From the NCBI GenBank assembly GCA_030038215.1, contig JASHPI010000011.1, positions 1 through 34,253 of the forward strand: 34,253 bases of DNA. Reading direction: 5' to 3'. The notes under the pieces were generated by a model. That model saw only the letters and a list, made by a program, of their open reading frames with translations, was not told the origin of the DNA and made no database searches. This document shows positions 15,392 through 22,828 of this stretch, in pieces. The stretch comes from Vulcanimicrobiota bacterium. Its GTDB lineage: Bacteria > Vulcanimicrobiota > Vulcanimicrobiia > Vulcanimicrobiales > Vulcanimicrobiaceae. How positions within the stretch are numbered: the first letter of the stretch is position 1; the number at the start of each line of letters is the position of its first letter. Position numbers and translations under genes: made by a program.

Positions 15392-16330
15392 CTATCTGCC
15401 CGCAGCAATCGCGGCCCCTGCCCTGCGCACGGCGTCGTAAAGCGCCGGATTATCTCGCAATCCATACTCGGGGTCTTCGTTCGGCTGCGCCATGTATTCG
15501 TAGATCGTGACGGTCGGTGTAACGGGTGCAAGACGCACGATCGTCTGGTAGAGATCGGCGGCGTTACTTTTGCCGATCTCCGTGACGTAGATGGTCGGCG
15601 CTACGCCGTCGGGGGCGTTGCCGATCGCATCGCGCAGCTGCTCGACCGCAGCAGCCATTTGATTGGGCGGGACACCGTAAGGGTGAAAGCCGTATCCGCT
15701 GACCGGCGGACTTGGATTGGCGTTTCGCAGAATCGAGGCCAAGGCCACCGTCCACGGCAAATCTCTTCCGGAAGTTCCGCTGGTAATGACTTGTATGCCG
15801 AAGGCGGCGATCGCCGGCGCAACCTGCTTGTAGTACGATGCGTAATCGCTCACGCTTGTGAAGCCGTTGCTACCAAGGTCGGCTTCATTTGCGATCTCCG
15901 CGTAGCGCAGGCAGCCGAACTCGCGGCGTGTGTACCGCGCGAAGAATTCGCCGACCGTATCGATCAGGTGCTGCTCGCCCATGTGATCGTCGTTCGGATT
16001 GGGGACGAGGATCATCGCCTGCAATCCAGAGCTGCAGATCGTATCGAGCCCCTGGTCTTCGCGGTGCCAGCGCACTTGGTCGAGTTGCAGGCCGTCGGGC
16101 CGCCATCCTACACGTACGAAGCTCGCGTGCAGGTTGTCGTGAATGTCGCGCATGACGGCCGGCGTGAAAAAGCGCCGTCGAATCGCGGGCCAGTGGATGC
16201 CGCCGACGGCCGGGAGCGCGATTCCAAGCTGCGCGTTCGCCGTCGCGGACGGCGACGTTTGTGAGATTCCCACCTCTGGAGCCAACGCCAGCGCTGCAAG
16301 AATTGACGCCGCGCGCCAAACAAGAGGCAT
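15392..16330 (-). CDS. Secreted clan GH-A glycoside hydrolase-like protein
   Basis: A 312-residue single-domain protein with an N-terminal signal peptide (to about residue 24, ISQ). The TIM-barrel glycosidase landmarks of clan GH-A are present: RYAEIANEADLG with Asn148-Glu149 (acid/base after strand 4), GYGFHPYG at 212-219, and IYVTEIGKSNA with Glu251 (nucleophile after strand 7). The family (GH5, GH39 or similar) and substrate cannot be fixed by eye. The start is ATG 16330, since the frame extends upstream to 16699 only in residues that lie over the divergent methyltransferase. It is probably co-transcribed with the beta-barrel gene downstream. Confidence 0.8.
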   Translation of the reverse strand: MPLVWRAASILAALALAPEVGISQTSPSATANAQLGIALPAVGGIHWPAIRRRFFTPAVMRDIHDNLHASFVRVGWRPDGLQLDQVRWHREDQGLDTICSSGLQAMILVPNPNDDHMGEQHLIDTVGEFFARYTRREFGCLRYAEIANEADLGSNGFTSVSDYASYYKQVAPAIAAFGIQVITSGTSGRDLPWTVALASILRNANPSPPVSGYGFHPYGVPPNQMAAAVEQLRDAIGNAPDGVAPTIYVTEIGKSNAADLYQTIVRLAPVTPTVTIYEYMAQPNEDPEYGLRDNPALYDAVRRAGAAIAAGR

Positions 16331-16384
16331 GTTAAGATAGTTACTCGCGAAAGGATCGATCTCCGCCCGCGAGAAGCGCCTCCG

Positions 16385-17200
16385 ATGACGTTCGACATCC
16401 TGCAATCGTGCCCCGAGTGGTACCACTCGATCGAGCTCGCTCCGGGAGTCGTTACGCCGGGTCGGGCCCCGCTTGAAGTATGGAACGAAACGCTGCGCAA
16501 ACTGCAGCTTCCCGACCTGCATGGGAAATCGGTACTCGATATCGGCGCGTATGACGGTTTTTTTTCGTTCGCCGCCGAGAGATTGGGCGCGGCGCGCGTC
16601 GTAGCCCTCGATCACTACGTATGGTCCGCCGACATGGCCGCGTACATGAAGGAATGGAGAAGCTCGCGCGAGTCGGGAATGCGGATGCCTCCCCCGCACC
16701 TATCGAGGCATTGGCGTCCCGCTGAGCTGCCGGGGCGGCGTCCGTTTGATGCGGCACGCGCGATCCTCGAGAGCGACGTCGAGCCCGTCGTCGGCGATTT
16801 TATGACGATGGATCTTGCCGATTTGGGACGCTTCGACATCGTGTTCTTCCTCGGAATCCTCTACCATTTGGAAGAACCGCTGCGCGCATTGAGGCGCGCG
16901 GCGGCGGTTACCGCACCGGGAGGCGCTCTCTTCATGGAAACGGAGGCGGTGGAGCTCCCCGGCGCTCCCGATGCGCCGTTCTGCGAGTTTTTCCCGGGCA
17001 GCGAGCTGAACGACGATGCATCGAACTGGTGGGCCCCCAACGCCAAAGCGCTGGAGGGATTCGCTCGCGCGGCCGGCTTCGCTGATTTCACCCTGCTTTC
17101 CGGACCGCCGCGCCTTTCGTCGACGCGGCAGTTGCGAGCGCGGATGCGTCGCGAACGATTGCGCTATCGAGCGGTAGCCCGCGCGGAAGCCGCGCGATAA
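16385..17200 (+). CDS. SAM-dependent methyltransferase, CmoB/DUF1698-like
   Basis: A 271-residue class I methyltransferase. Motif I is SVLDIGAYDGFFSFAAERLGA (about residues 50-70), the acidic residue of motif II is ALDHYVW, and motif IV is RFDIVFFLGILYHLEEPLRALRR. The N-terminal WYHSIELAPG and the LGILYHL segment resemble the CmoB family of tRNA wobble uridine modification. Such CmoB-like proteins are also used on small molecules, so the substrate is unknown. The C-terminal 30 residues are Arg-rich. It is divergent from the glycosidase gene with 54 bases between them; no clear promoter was recognised there. Confidence 0.8.
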   Translation: MTFDILQSCPEWYHSIELAPGVVTPGRAPLEVWNETLRKLQLPDLHGKSVLDIGAYDGFFSFAAERLGAARVVALDHYVWSADMAAYMKEWRSSRESGMRMPPPHLSRHWRPAELPGRRPFDAARAILESDVEPVVGDFMTMDLADLGRFDIVFFLGILYHLEEPLRALRRAAAVTAPGGALFMETEAVELPGAPDAPFCEFFPGSELNDDASNWWAPNAKALEGFARAAGFADFTLLSGPPRLSSTRQLRARMRRERLRYRAVARAEAAR

Positions 17201-17208
17201 AGCTACTG

Positions 17209-17237
17209 TTTACAGGCTAAAAACAACTAACTATAAT
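17209..17237 (+). promoter_or_regulatory. Strong sigma70-type promoter for the phosphoesterase pair
   Basis: TTTACA (17209-17214) and TATAAT (17232-17237) are separated by exactly 17 bases, five of six and six of six matches to the sigma70 consensus. The site lies in an AT-rich stretch of a GC-rich genome, just after the methyltransferase stop and 55 bases before the lipoprotein start at 17292. It is the best promoter seen in the window. Confidence 0.8.
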
Positions 17238-17243
17238 TAGCCT
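17214..17243 (+). promoter_or_regulatory. Perfect 7-base inverted repeat overlapping the promoter, candidate operator
   Basis: AGGCTAA (17214-17220) and TTAGCCT (17237-17243) are perfect reverse complements separated by 16 bases. They cover the end of the -35 element, the spacer and the end of the -10 box. The placement suits a dimeric repressor. There is no T-run and the loop is long, so it does not look like a terminator. Confidence 0.5.
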
Positions 17244-17278
17244 ACCAAAGCTGCTCTGCAGCCGCGCTGGAACAACTT

Positions 17279-17283
17279 GGAGG
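17279..17283 (+). promoter_or_regulatory. Ribosome binding site of first phosphoesterase
   Basis: GGAGG is 8 bases before ATG 17292. It fixes that ATG as the start, in preference to the TTG at 17277, which overlaps the site itself. Confidence 0.85.
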
Positions 17284-17291
17284 TTCGCGCG

Positions 17292-18629
17292 ATGGAGCAT
17301 TTAGGGTGGGTACGGCTCGCTTTCTTGGTGGCACTGACCGGTTGCGCGCAGAGTTCGATGCTGCCCGCGCCTCAGACGTTCCCGCTTGCACTCTCACCCG
17401 AACAGACGGCAGTGAAGATCCGACACGTCGTCATCATCTTCCAAGAGAATCGCAGCGTCGACAATCTCTTCAACGGCTTCCCCGGCGCGGATACGGTACG
17501 CAGCGGTTTGACCTCCGGCGGCCGCAGGGTACCGCTGCACCCGGTCAGCTTGTCCGCAGCCTACGACCTCGGCCATGCGCATTTCAATTTCGAAAGAGAG
17601 TATGCCGGCGGTCAGATGAACGGCTTCGACCTGGTTCACGGGGCGTGCTACTCGGTGATAACGTGCGGACAACTAGATCTTCGCGCCTACGGATACGTGC
17701 CGCGCGACGAGGTGCGGCCCTACTTCGACATGGCGTCGCAGTATACGTTTGGCGATCGAATGTTTCAGACCAATCAGGGACCAAGCTTCCCGGCGCACCA
17801 ATACATTCTGAGCGGAACATCAACCATCGCCGACGGCTCCGGGCTGCGCGCTGCGGAGAATCCCACCGGGGGGCCGGGAGGTTGCGACTCGCCGGCTGGA
17901 ACGATGGTCGAGCTCATCGATCCGACGGGCAAGGAAGGCATGCCGATCTTTCCGTGCTTCGATCGCACGTCGCTGATCGACTTGCTCGAGCGCAAGTCGA
18001 AAAGCTGGCGTTACTACCAAGCCTATATCGGAGCGGGGCTCTGGAACGGACCCGACGCTCTCGTGCACGTCCGAGAGAGTCGCGACTATAGCACTCACGT
18101 CGTAACTCCGCAGACCCAAGTCCTCTTGGATATCAAACACGGAGCGCTTGCTGACGTCGTCTGGGTAACGCCGAGCGGGCTGGCGTCCGATCATGCTTCG
18201 AGCACGAACGGCTCGGGGCCGTCGTGGGTCGCCGCGGTCGTCAATGCCGTCGGGGAGAGCCGGTACTGGCATGACACGGCGATCTTCGTGACCTGGGATG
18301 ACTGGGGCGGATGGTACGATCACGTTCGGCCGCCGCCGTATAACTCGTACGAACTCGGTTTTCGCGTACCGCTGATCGTGATATCACCATATGCCAAGAA
18401 TCACTACATTTCGCACGTCCAACACGAATTCGGCAGCATTCTAAAGTTTGTCGAGAAGACATTTGGCTTGCCTTCGCTTCACACGACCGACGTCCGCTCT
18501 GACGATCTCTCGGACTGTTTCGACTTCTCCAAACCGCCGACGCGATTTCGACCGATTCCCGCGCGGCTGCCGCCGAGCTATTTTTTCAAACAACCGATAG
18601 ACAGGACGGCACCCGACGATGATCTTTAA
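17292..18629 (+). CDS. Lipoprotein phosphoesterase (phospholipase C / AcpA acid phosphatase family), copy 1
   Basis: A 445-residue exported lipoprotein: signal peptide MEHLGWVRLAFLVALTGC with lipobox LTGC (Cys18). The body is a PF04185-type phosphoesterase, the family of bacterial phospholipase C and Francisella AcpA, which hydrolyse phosphomonoesters or phospholipids. IRHVVIIFQENRSVDNLF carries Glu52-Asn53, and TWDDWGGWYDHV carries Asp336-Asp337, equivalent to the AcpA metal-ligand pairs Glu43-Asn44 and Asp386-Asp387. GPSFPAHQY with Ser165 is the likely nucleophile region. Fold and motifs are complete, so activity is expected; the substrate is unknown. It is very similar to the next gene, and its end overlaps that gene by 11 bases. 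Confidence 0.9.
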   Translation: MEHLGWVRLAFLVALTGCAQSSMLPAPQTFPLALSPEQTAVKIRHVVIIFQENRSVDNLFNGFPGADTVRSGLTSGGRRVPLHPVSLSAAYDLGHAHFNFEREYAGGQMNGFDLVHGACYSVITCGQLDLRAYGYVPRDEVRPYFDMASQYTFGDRMFQTNQGPSFPAHQYILSGTSTIADGSGLRAAENPTGGPGGCDSPAGTMVELIDPTGKEGMPIFPCFDRTSLIDLLERKSKSWRYYQAYIGAGLWNGPDALVHVRESRDYSTHVVTPQTQVLLDIKHGALADVVWVTPSGLASDHASSTNGSGPSWVAAVVNAVGESRYWHDTAIFVTWDDWGGWYDHVRPPPYNSYELGFRVPLIVISPYAKNHYISHVQHEFGSILKFVEKTFGLPSLHTTDVRSDDLSDCFDFSKPPTRFRPIPARLPPSYFFKQPIDRTAPDDDL

Positions 18630-19950
18630 GTGCAGAATCGCTCTCTTAATTGCGCTGAGCGGCTGCGTTCAGTATTCGATGATGCCGGGGTCTCCAGCGC
18701 CCGCGTTCGCGCCGGCGACCGAGCAAGTTCGGTCGAAGATCCGACACGTGGTTATCATCTTTCAAGAGAATCGGAGCGTGGACAATCTCTTCAACGGCTT
18801 TCCGGGCGCGGACACGGTTCGCATCGGCTTCAATTCCAGCGGACGGAAGGTGTGGCTGCACGCGGTCAGCTTATCCGCACCCTTCGACCTCGGTCACGCG
18901 CACCTCTCGTTTGAGAAAGAGTACGCCGGCGGTCAGATGAACGGCTTTGATCGGGTCGGGGTGCGTTGCTACTCGGTTCTACCCTGCGCGCCGCACCAAC
19001 GCCGCGCCTACGGGTACGTGTCCAGCAACGAAGTCCAACCGTACTTCGACATGGCCTCGCGTTACACGTTTGGCGATCGGATGTTTCAGACTAACGAGGG
19101 GCCGAGTTTCCCGGCGCACCAGTACATCGTAAGCGGAACGTCGACCATTGCCAACGGTTCCGGGCTGCGAGCCGCGGAAAATCCGACGGGAGGCGGTGGA
19201 GGTTGCGACGCGCCGTTAGGAACGGTGGTCAAGCTGATCGATCAGGCCGGCCACGAGGGCACGGCAATCTATCCTTGCTTCGATCGCATCTCGCTCATGG
19301 ACTTGCTCGAGCGCAAGTCGCTGACCTGGCGCTACTACCAAGGCTTCCTCGGCCCGGGAATCTGGTTCGGCCCCGATGCCATCTTACGCATCCGCGAGAG
19401 TCGCGATTATAGCGCCAACGTGGTGGCCCCGCCCCAGCAAGTCTTGATAGACATCGCGCATCGATCGCTCGCCGACGTGGTCTGGGTCACGCCGAGCGCG
19501 TTCGATTCCGATCATCCTTCGGCCAACAACGGCTCGGGTCCATCCTGGGTCGCTGCAGTCGTCAATGCTATCGGCAAGAGCCCGTACTGGAATGATACCG
19601 CGATCTTCGTGACGTGGGACGATTGGGGCGGATGGTACGATCACGTTCCTCCGCCACGATATAACTCGTACGAGCTCAGTTTTCGCGTGCCCCTGATCGT
19701 GATATCCCCGTATGCCAAGAACCACTACGTCTCACATGTCCAACACGAGTTCGGCAGCATTCTGAAGTTCACCGAGGAGACGTTCGGGTTGGGATCGCTC
19801 CATACGACCGACGTCCGCGCCGACGATCTCTCGGATTGCTTCGACTTTTCCAAACCGCCGACGGCGTTTCGGCCTATTCGTGCCCCGCTGCCGGCAAGCT
19901 ACTTCCTCAATCACCCGACAGACAGGACGGATCCCGACGACGACTTCTAA
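18619..19950 (+). CDS. Lipoprotein phosphoesterase (phospholipase C / AcpA family), copy 2
   Basis: A 443-residue tandem paralogue of the preceding gene, roughly three-quarters identical by eye over the catalytic domain. It has its own lipobox signal peptide (MIFKCRIALLIALSGC). All catalytic landmarks are kept: IIFQENRSVDNLF, GPSFPAHQY and TWDDWGGWYDHV. The differences concentrate in the segment RVGVRCYSVLPCAPHQRR and in the loop KLIDQAGHEGTAIYPCF, so substrate fit may differ. The start overlaps the preceding stop by 11 bases, so the two are almost certainly expressed together from the promoter near 17209. The 3' end overlaps the annotated GTG start of the GloVer gene. Confidence 0.9.
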   Translation: MIFKCRIALLIALSGCVQYSMMPGSPAPAFAPATEQVRSKIRHVVIIFQENRSVDNLFNGFPGADTVRIGFNSSGRKVWLHAVSLSAPFDLGHAHLSFEKEYAGGQMNGFDRVGVRCYSVLPCAPHQRRAYGYVSSNEVQPYFDMASRYTFGDRMFQTNEGPSFPAHQYIVSGTSTIANGSGLRAAENPTGGGGGCDAPLGTVVKLIDQAGHEGTAIYPCFDRISLMDLLERKSLTWRYYQGFLGPGIWFGPDAILRIRESRDYSANVVAPPQQVLIDIAHRSLADVVWVTPSAFDSDHPSANNGSGPSWVAAVVNAIGKSPYWNDTAIFVTWDDWGGWYDHVPPPRYNSYELSFRVPLIVISPYAKNHYVSHVQHEFGSILKFTEETFGLGSLHTTDVRADDLSDCFDFSKPPTAFRPIRAPLPASYFLNHPTDRTDPDDDF

Positions 19951-21190
19951 GCTGCGTCTCGTTCTTTGTGTCATTGCCCTGACAGCCTGCTCGCGCGGGG
20001 GCGCGCTGCCTCCTACCCAGCCTGCCCTCGATCGGCAACTCCACGCGGCGGCGACCCTTACGACGCTCTATAACTTCGGTCGCAAGCGTGACGACGGTCA
20101 CGCGCCGGACTCCCCACTGATCGTTCACGACGCAACGTTGTACGGTACGACGAGCGAGGGAGGATCCGGCGCGTGCCCTGACGGTTGCGGCACAGTTTTT
20201 GCCGTAAGTGAGCACGACGAAAGGGTCGTCTATCAATTCACGGGCGGCAGCGACGGCGCCGGCCCGGTGGGTGGGCTGATCTTCGCCGGCGGTGCGTTCG
20301 TTGGCATCACGGGCGGCGGCGGGAGGTCCTCGCCGCGCTGTCTGGACGGATGCGGTACCGTCTTCAGCGTCACCCCGGAGGGAAAAAATGACATCACCTA
20401 TCGCTTCAAAGGTGGCCGAAGCGCAGTGCATCCGGTTGCACGTTTGATAGAGTTCGACGGCGCGCTCTACGGGACGAGCCCATACGGCGGCGCGCATACG
20501 CGTGGATGCTTCTCCGGGTGCGGCACGATCTTTCGTCTGAATCTCGATGGGAAGTCGGAAAGGGTCATCTATCGCTTCAAGGGAGGTGACGACGGCGCTC
20601 AGCCGGCTGCCGGATTAATCGTAGTCGACGGCGCGCTTTACGGGACCACAGAATACGGTGGTGGACACGACGACCGTTGCGCCCTCGGATGCGGAACGGT
20701 GTTCCGCGTGCGCAAAGACGGCGTCGAGCACGTTCTGCACCGCTTTACGTACAAGCGCGGGACCGACGGGGGTGCCTATCCGGTCGCCGGATTGACGCTG
20801 CTGGACGGCGCACTCTATGGCACGACGGAGGCGGGCGGCGACCAAAAAGGCGAAGGAACCATCTTTCGCATGACCAAGGACGGCGCCGAGCGCGTGCTTC
20901 ACACCTTTGGCCATTCTCGTAGAAGCCATGATGGCAGCTCACCGCAGGCCGCGCTGATTGCCGTAAACGGCATGCTGTATGGAACGACGTCGGACGGCGG
21001 CGCCTACCAGAAAGGAACGATCTTTCGGGTAACGCCAAGCGGCAAGGAGCGCGTTGTGTACAGCTTCATGGGTCAGCCGGGAGGCGCGCATCCGGATGCC
21101 GCTCTGACCTATATGGATGGGGTGCTCTACGGCACGACGCCGGACGGCGGCGAGCTAGGCGAGGGAACCGTTTTCAGGTTGAGGCTATAG
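19880..21190 (+). CDS. GloVer-type seven-repeat lipoprotein
   Basis: A 436-residue protein with a lipobox near residues 33-37 (VIALTAC) and seven repeats of about 50 residues. Each has the core LYGTT-x-x-GG followed by GCGT/GT-[VI]-F-x-[VL] and a V[VI]Y-x-F strand, the pattern of the GloVer / tandem-repeat-anchored proteins of environmental bacteria. Seven repeats suggest a seven-bladed beta-propeller. The start is uncertain: GTG 19880 gives a long n-region and overlaps the previous gene by 71 bases, but no ATG lies closer to the hydrophobic stretch. The function is unknown; the cell-surface location follows from the lipobox. It ends in a CTATAG sequence shared with the convergent gene. Confidence 0.8.
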   Translation: MPRCRQATSSITRQTGRIPTTTSKLRLVLCVIALTACSRGGALPPTQPALDRQLHAAATLTTLYNFGRKRDDGHAPDSPLIVHDATLYGTTSEGGSGACPDGCGTVFAVSEHDERVVYQFTGGSDGAGPVGGLIFAGGAFVGITGGGGRSSPRCLDGCGTVFSVTPEGKNDITYRFKGGRSAVHPVARLIEFDGALYGTSPYGGAHTRGCFSGCGTIFRLNLDGKSERVIYRFKGGDDGAQPAAGLIVVDGALYGTTEYGGGHDDRCALGCGTVFRVRKDGVEHVLHRFTYKRGTDGGAYPVAGLTLLDGALYGTTEAGGDQKGEGTIFRMTKDGAERVLHTFGHSRRSHDGSSPQAALIAVNGMLYGTTSDGGAYQKGTIFRVTPSGKERVVYSFMGQPGGAHPDAALTYMDGVLYGTTPDGGELGEGTVFRLRL

Positions 21191-22180
21191 GTTCGGCCGG
21201 TTGCTGATCGTTGCGCCTATCGGTACTTGGATGTCGTTGCGCACCCGAACGGGAGCGCCGCCGCGCGGATACGCCCAAATATCCGCGCTGCTGTGACCGG
21301 GGCCGCAGCGCCAATCGTCGCCGCCGGCAAAGCGGCCCTTCTCGAACGCGACTTGCACAACGTCACAGGAGCCGTTCAGCGGAACGCGCCGTATGATCCG
21401 CACGCTTCTTTTCGATACGACTGCTTCGTAGAGGCACGAGGTTTTCTTGAACCCGCATCGTTGATCGCCGAGCAGCAGCGAGGATCCGGTCCATTGGACC
21501 GTTCCCGGAACGAAGATCCTGGGACCTTTGATCAAGACGCTCACCATCGAACGCCCGCGCGGTGCAAGCATGGAGAGGCCGTACCGGCCGGTCGCGCTCT
21601 TGCCGCTGGCATAGAGATCGCTCGTGTCGTCGTAGCTAGCGAAGTAGTAGTAGTATTGACCTGGATTCGTATACGCCCTCGGCGTGCCGGAAGCGTTCCT
21701 GTAGATCAACACGCCGCCGGGGCCGCTCGTGTTGAAGAGGTCGGTAACGGCAAGATCGCCGGTCTTTCGATCGATCGCGCAGCCGACGGGAAAACCGAGC
21801 GGATCGAACAAGGTCGCCTGAATCTTCCTTCCGCCGTGACGGTACCGAAGAATCTCTCTGGCTTGAGTGTCTGTGATCCAGACGTCGCCCGCGGCGTCGC
21901 TGCACTCGCCCTCCGGCCGGTTGAAGCCGGTCAACCTCCCTTTGAGCTCGAGGCTGGGCAAGCTATAGAGGTAGACGTCGTAGGATTGCGCGTCCGAGAT
22001 ATAAAGAAGGCGCTTAACCTTCGCGGCATCCGGCGACATCCAGGACGAACCGCGATCCGGCACAACCGTTGGCGCCGTGGGTACGATCGGCAACTGCGAG
22101 GAGACATAGCCGCAGGCGCCGAGCGAGGCGACCGTGGCCGCCATCCCTGCTGCCCGTAAAACCGATGTCGGGATCCCCAT
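21185..22180 (-). CDS. Lipoprotein of beta-propeller type, function unknown
   Basis: A 331-residue exported protein. The signal peptide MGIPTSVLRAAGMAATVASLGAC carries a lipobox (LGAC). The body is a run of short beta-strand repeats of the kind YISDAQSYDVYLYSLPSLE, GECSDAAGDVWITDTQAREI and CAIDRKTGDLAVTDLFN, which recalls NHL/SMP-30-like propellers without clear family motifs. Eight bases before the ATG is AAGGA. Similar lipoproteins are common in large-genome soil bacteria. Its last codon overlaps that of the plus-strand GloVer gene (CTATAG). It is divergent from the next gene. Confidence 0.72.
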   Translation of the reverse strand: MGIPTSVLRAAGMAATVASLGACGYVSSQLPIVPTAPTVVPDRGSSWMSPDAAKVKRLLYISDAQSYDVYLYSLPSLELKGRLTGFNRPEGECSDAAGDVWITDTQAREILRYRHGGRKIQATLFDPLGFPVGCAIDRKTGDLAVTDLFNTSGPGGVLIYRNASGTPRAYTNPGQYYYYFASYDDTSDLYASGKSATGRYGLSMLAPRGRSMVSVLIKGPRIFVPGTVQWTGSSLLLGDQRCGFKKTSCLYEAVVSKRSVRIIRRVPLNGSCDVVQVAFEKGRFAGGDDWRCGPGHSSADIWAYPRGGAPVRVRNDIQVPIGATISNRPNL

Positions 22181-22291
22181 TGCCGCGGTCCTTTTTGCTG
22201 CTCCCAGCGCGCCGCCGTGCGCTCAAAGAGGCTAATTCGTGTGGCGCGAGGTATGCTCCTCGGGGGTGTGACGTTCGATGCAAAGCTTTTT

Positions 22292-22297
22292 GAGGAG
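22292..22297 (+). promoter_or_regulatory. Ribosome binding site deciding the start at 22304
   Basis: GAGGAG is 6 bases before ATG 22304. It supports this start over the upstream in-frame start at 22217, which lacks such a site and would lengthen the signal peptide. Confidence 0.75.
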
Positions 22298-22303
22298 CTT
22301 GAG

Positions 22304-22828
22304 ATGAGTCATTTATCTAAGCGAGCGCTTTTCGGCATTGTGATCGCCGCGCTCGCATGCGTGGCGTGCGCGGGGTCCGGTGGAGGCACGGCGAACGGGG
22401 CGATGCCGCTAACGCCCGGCGCGCGTTTCGGTGATGACGCGGGCGCGGTGAATTACGGAGGTCAGTATGCGGGGACGGCGCAGGATAGTTACTACGGCAA
22501 AGGGCGCGTGACGGGGTCGTTCGCGCAGTACAAAAGCTCGACGGGTGGCTGGCTGTCCTTCGTCTATCCAAAGTTGACCTTTAAGACCTCGACCGTTACG
22601 AACGTCTCCGGTACGTCGGGGAGCGGCATTTCGGTGGCGACGATCGATAACGCGGCATGCACGTTCAGCATCACCGGCAAATACGATTCGTCCACGAATA
22701 AGCTGACCGGATCCTACAAGGCCGTTCACGGCTGCACCGGCGACCACGGGACGTATACGCTTAGGCAGAAGTGCTATTACGTCCGCGATGGAGACATCCG
22801 ACCGGAGGCAGGCCTAAAATCCTGCTAG
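22304..22828 (+). CDS. Small lipoprotein, function unknown
   Basis: A 174-residue protein with a signal peptide and lipobox (MSHLSKRALFGIVIAALACVAC). The mature part is Gly/Ser/Thr-rich and probably all beta: GGQYAGTAQDSYYGKGRVTGSF at the start and KLTGSYKAVHGCTGDHGTYTLRQKC near the end, with four further cysteines that may form disulfides. I recognise no family. It shares its stop region with the convergent cyclase gene: CTAG at 22825-22828 contains both stop codons. Confidence 0.75.
   Translation: MSHLSKRALFGIVIAALACVACAGSGGGTANGAMPLTPGARFGDDAGAVNYGGQYAGTAQDSYYGKGRVTGSFAQYKSSTGGWLSFVYPKLTFKTSTVTNVSGTSGSGISVATIDNAACTFSITGKYDSSTNKLTGSYKAVHGCTGDHGTYTLRQKCYYVRDGDIRPEAGLKSC

Noticed and set aside
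15077-16264. 395-codon open frame on the plus strand across the beta-barrel and glycosidase genes
   Set aside because: It spans two well-supported minus-strand genes and the gap between them, which is typical of a shadow frame.
17214-17243. Inverted repeat considered as a terminator of the methyltransferase gene
   Set aside because: The loop is 16 bases, the stem only 7, and no T-run follows. The overlap with a near-consensus promoter fits an operator better.
21227-22159. 310-codon open frame on the plus strand opposite the propeller lipoprotein
   Set aside because: The minus-strand reading has a signal peptide, lipobox and ribosome binding site. The plus-strand product is compositionally unlike a protein.
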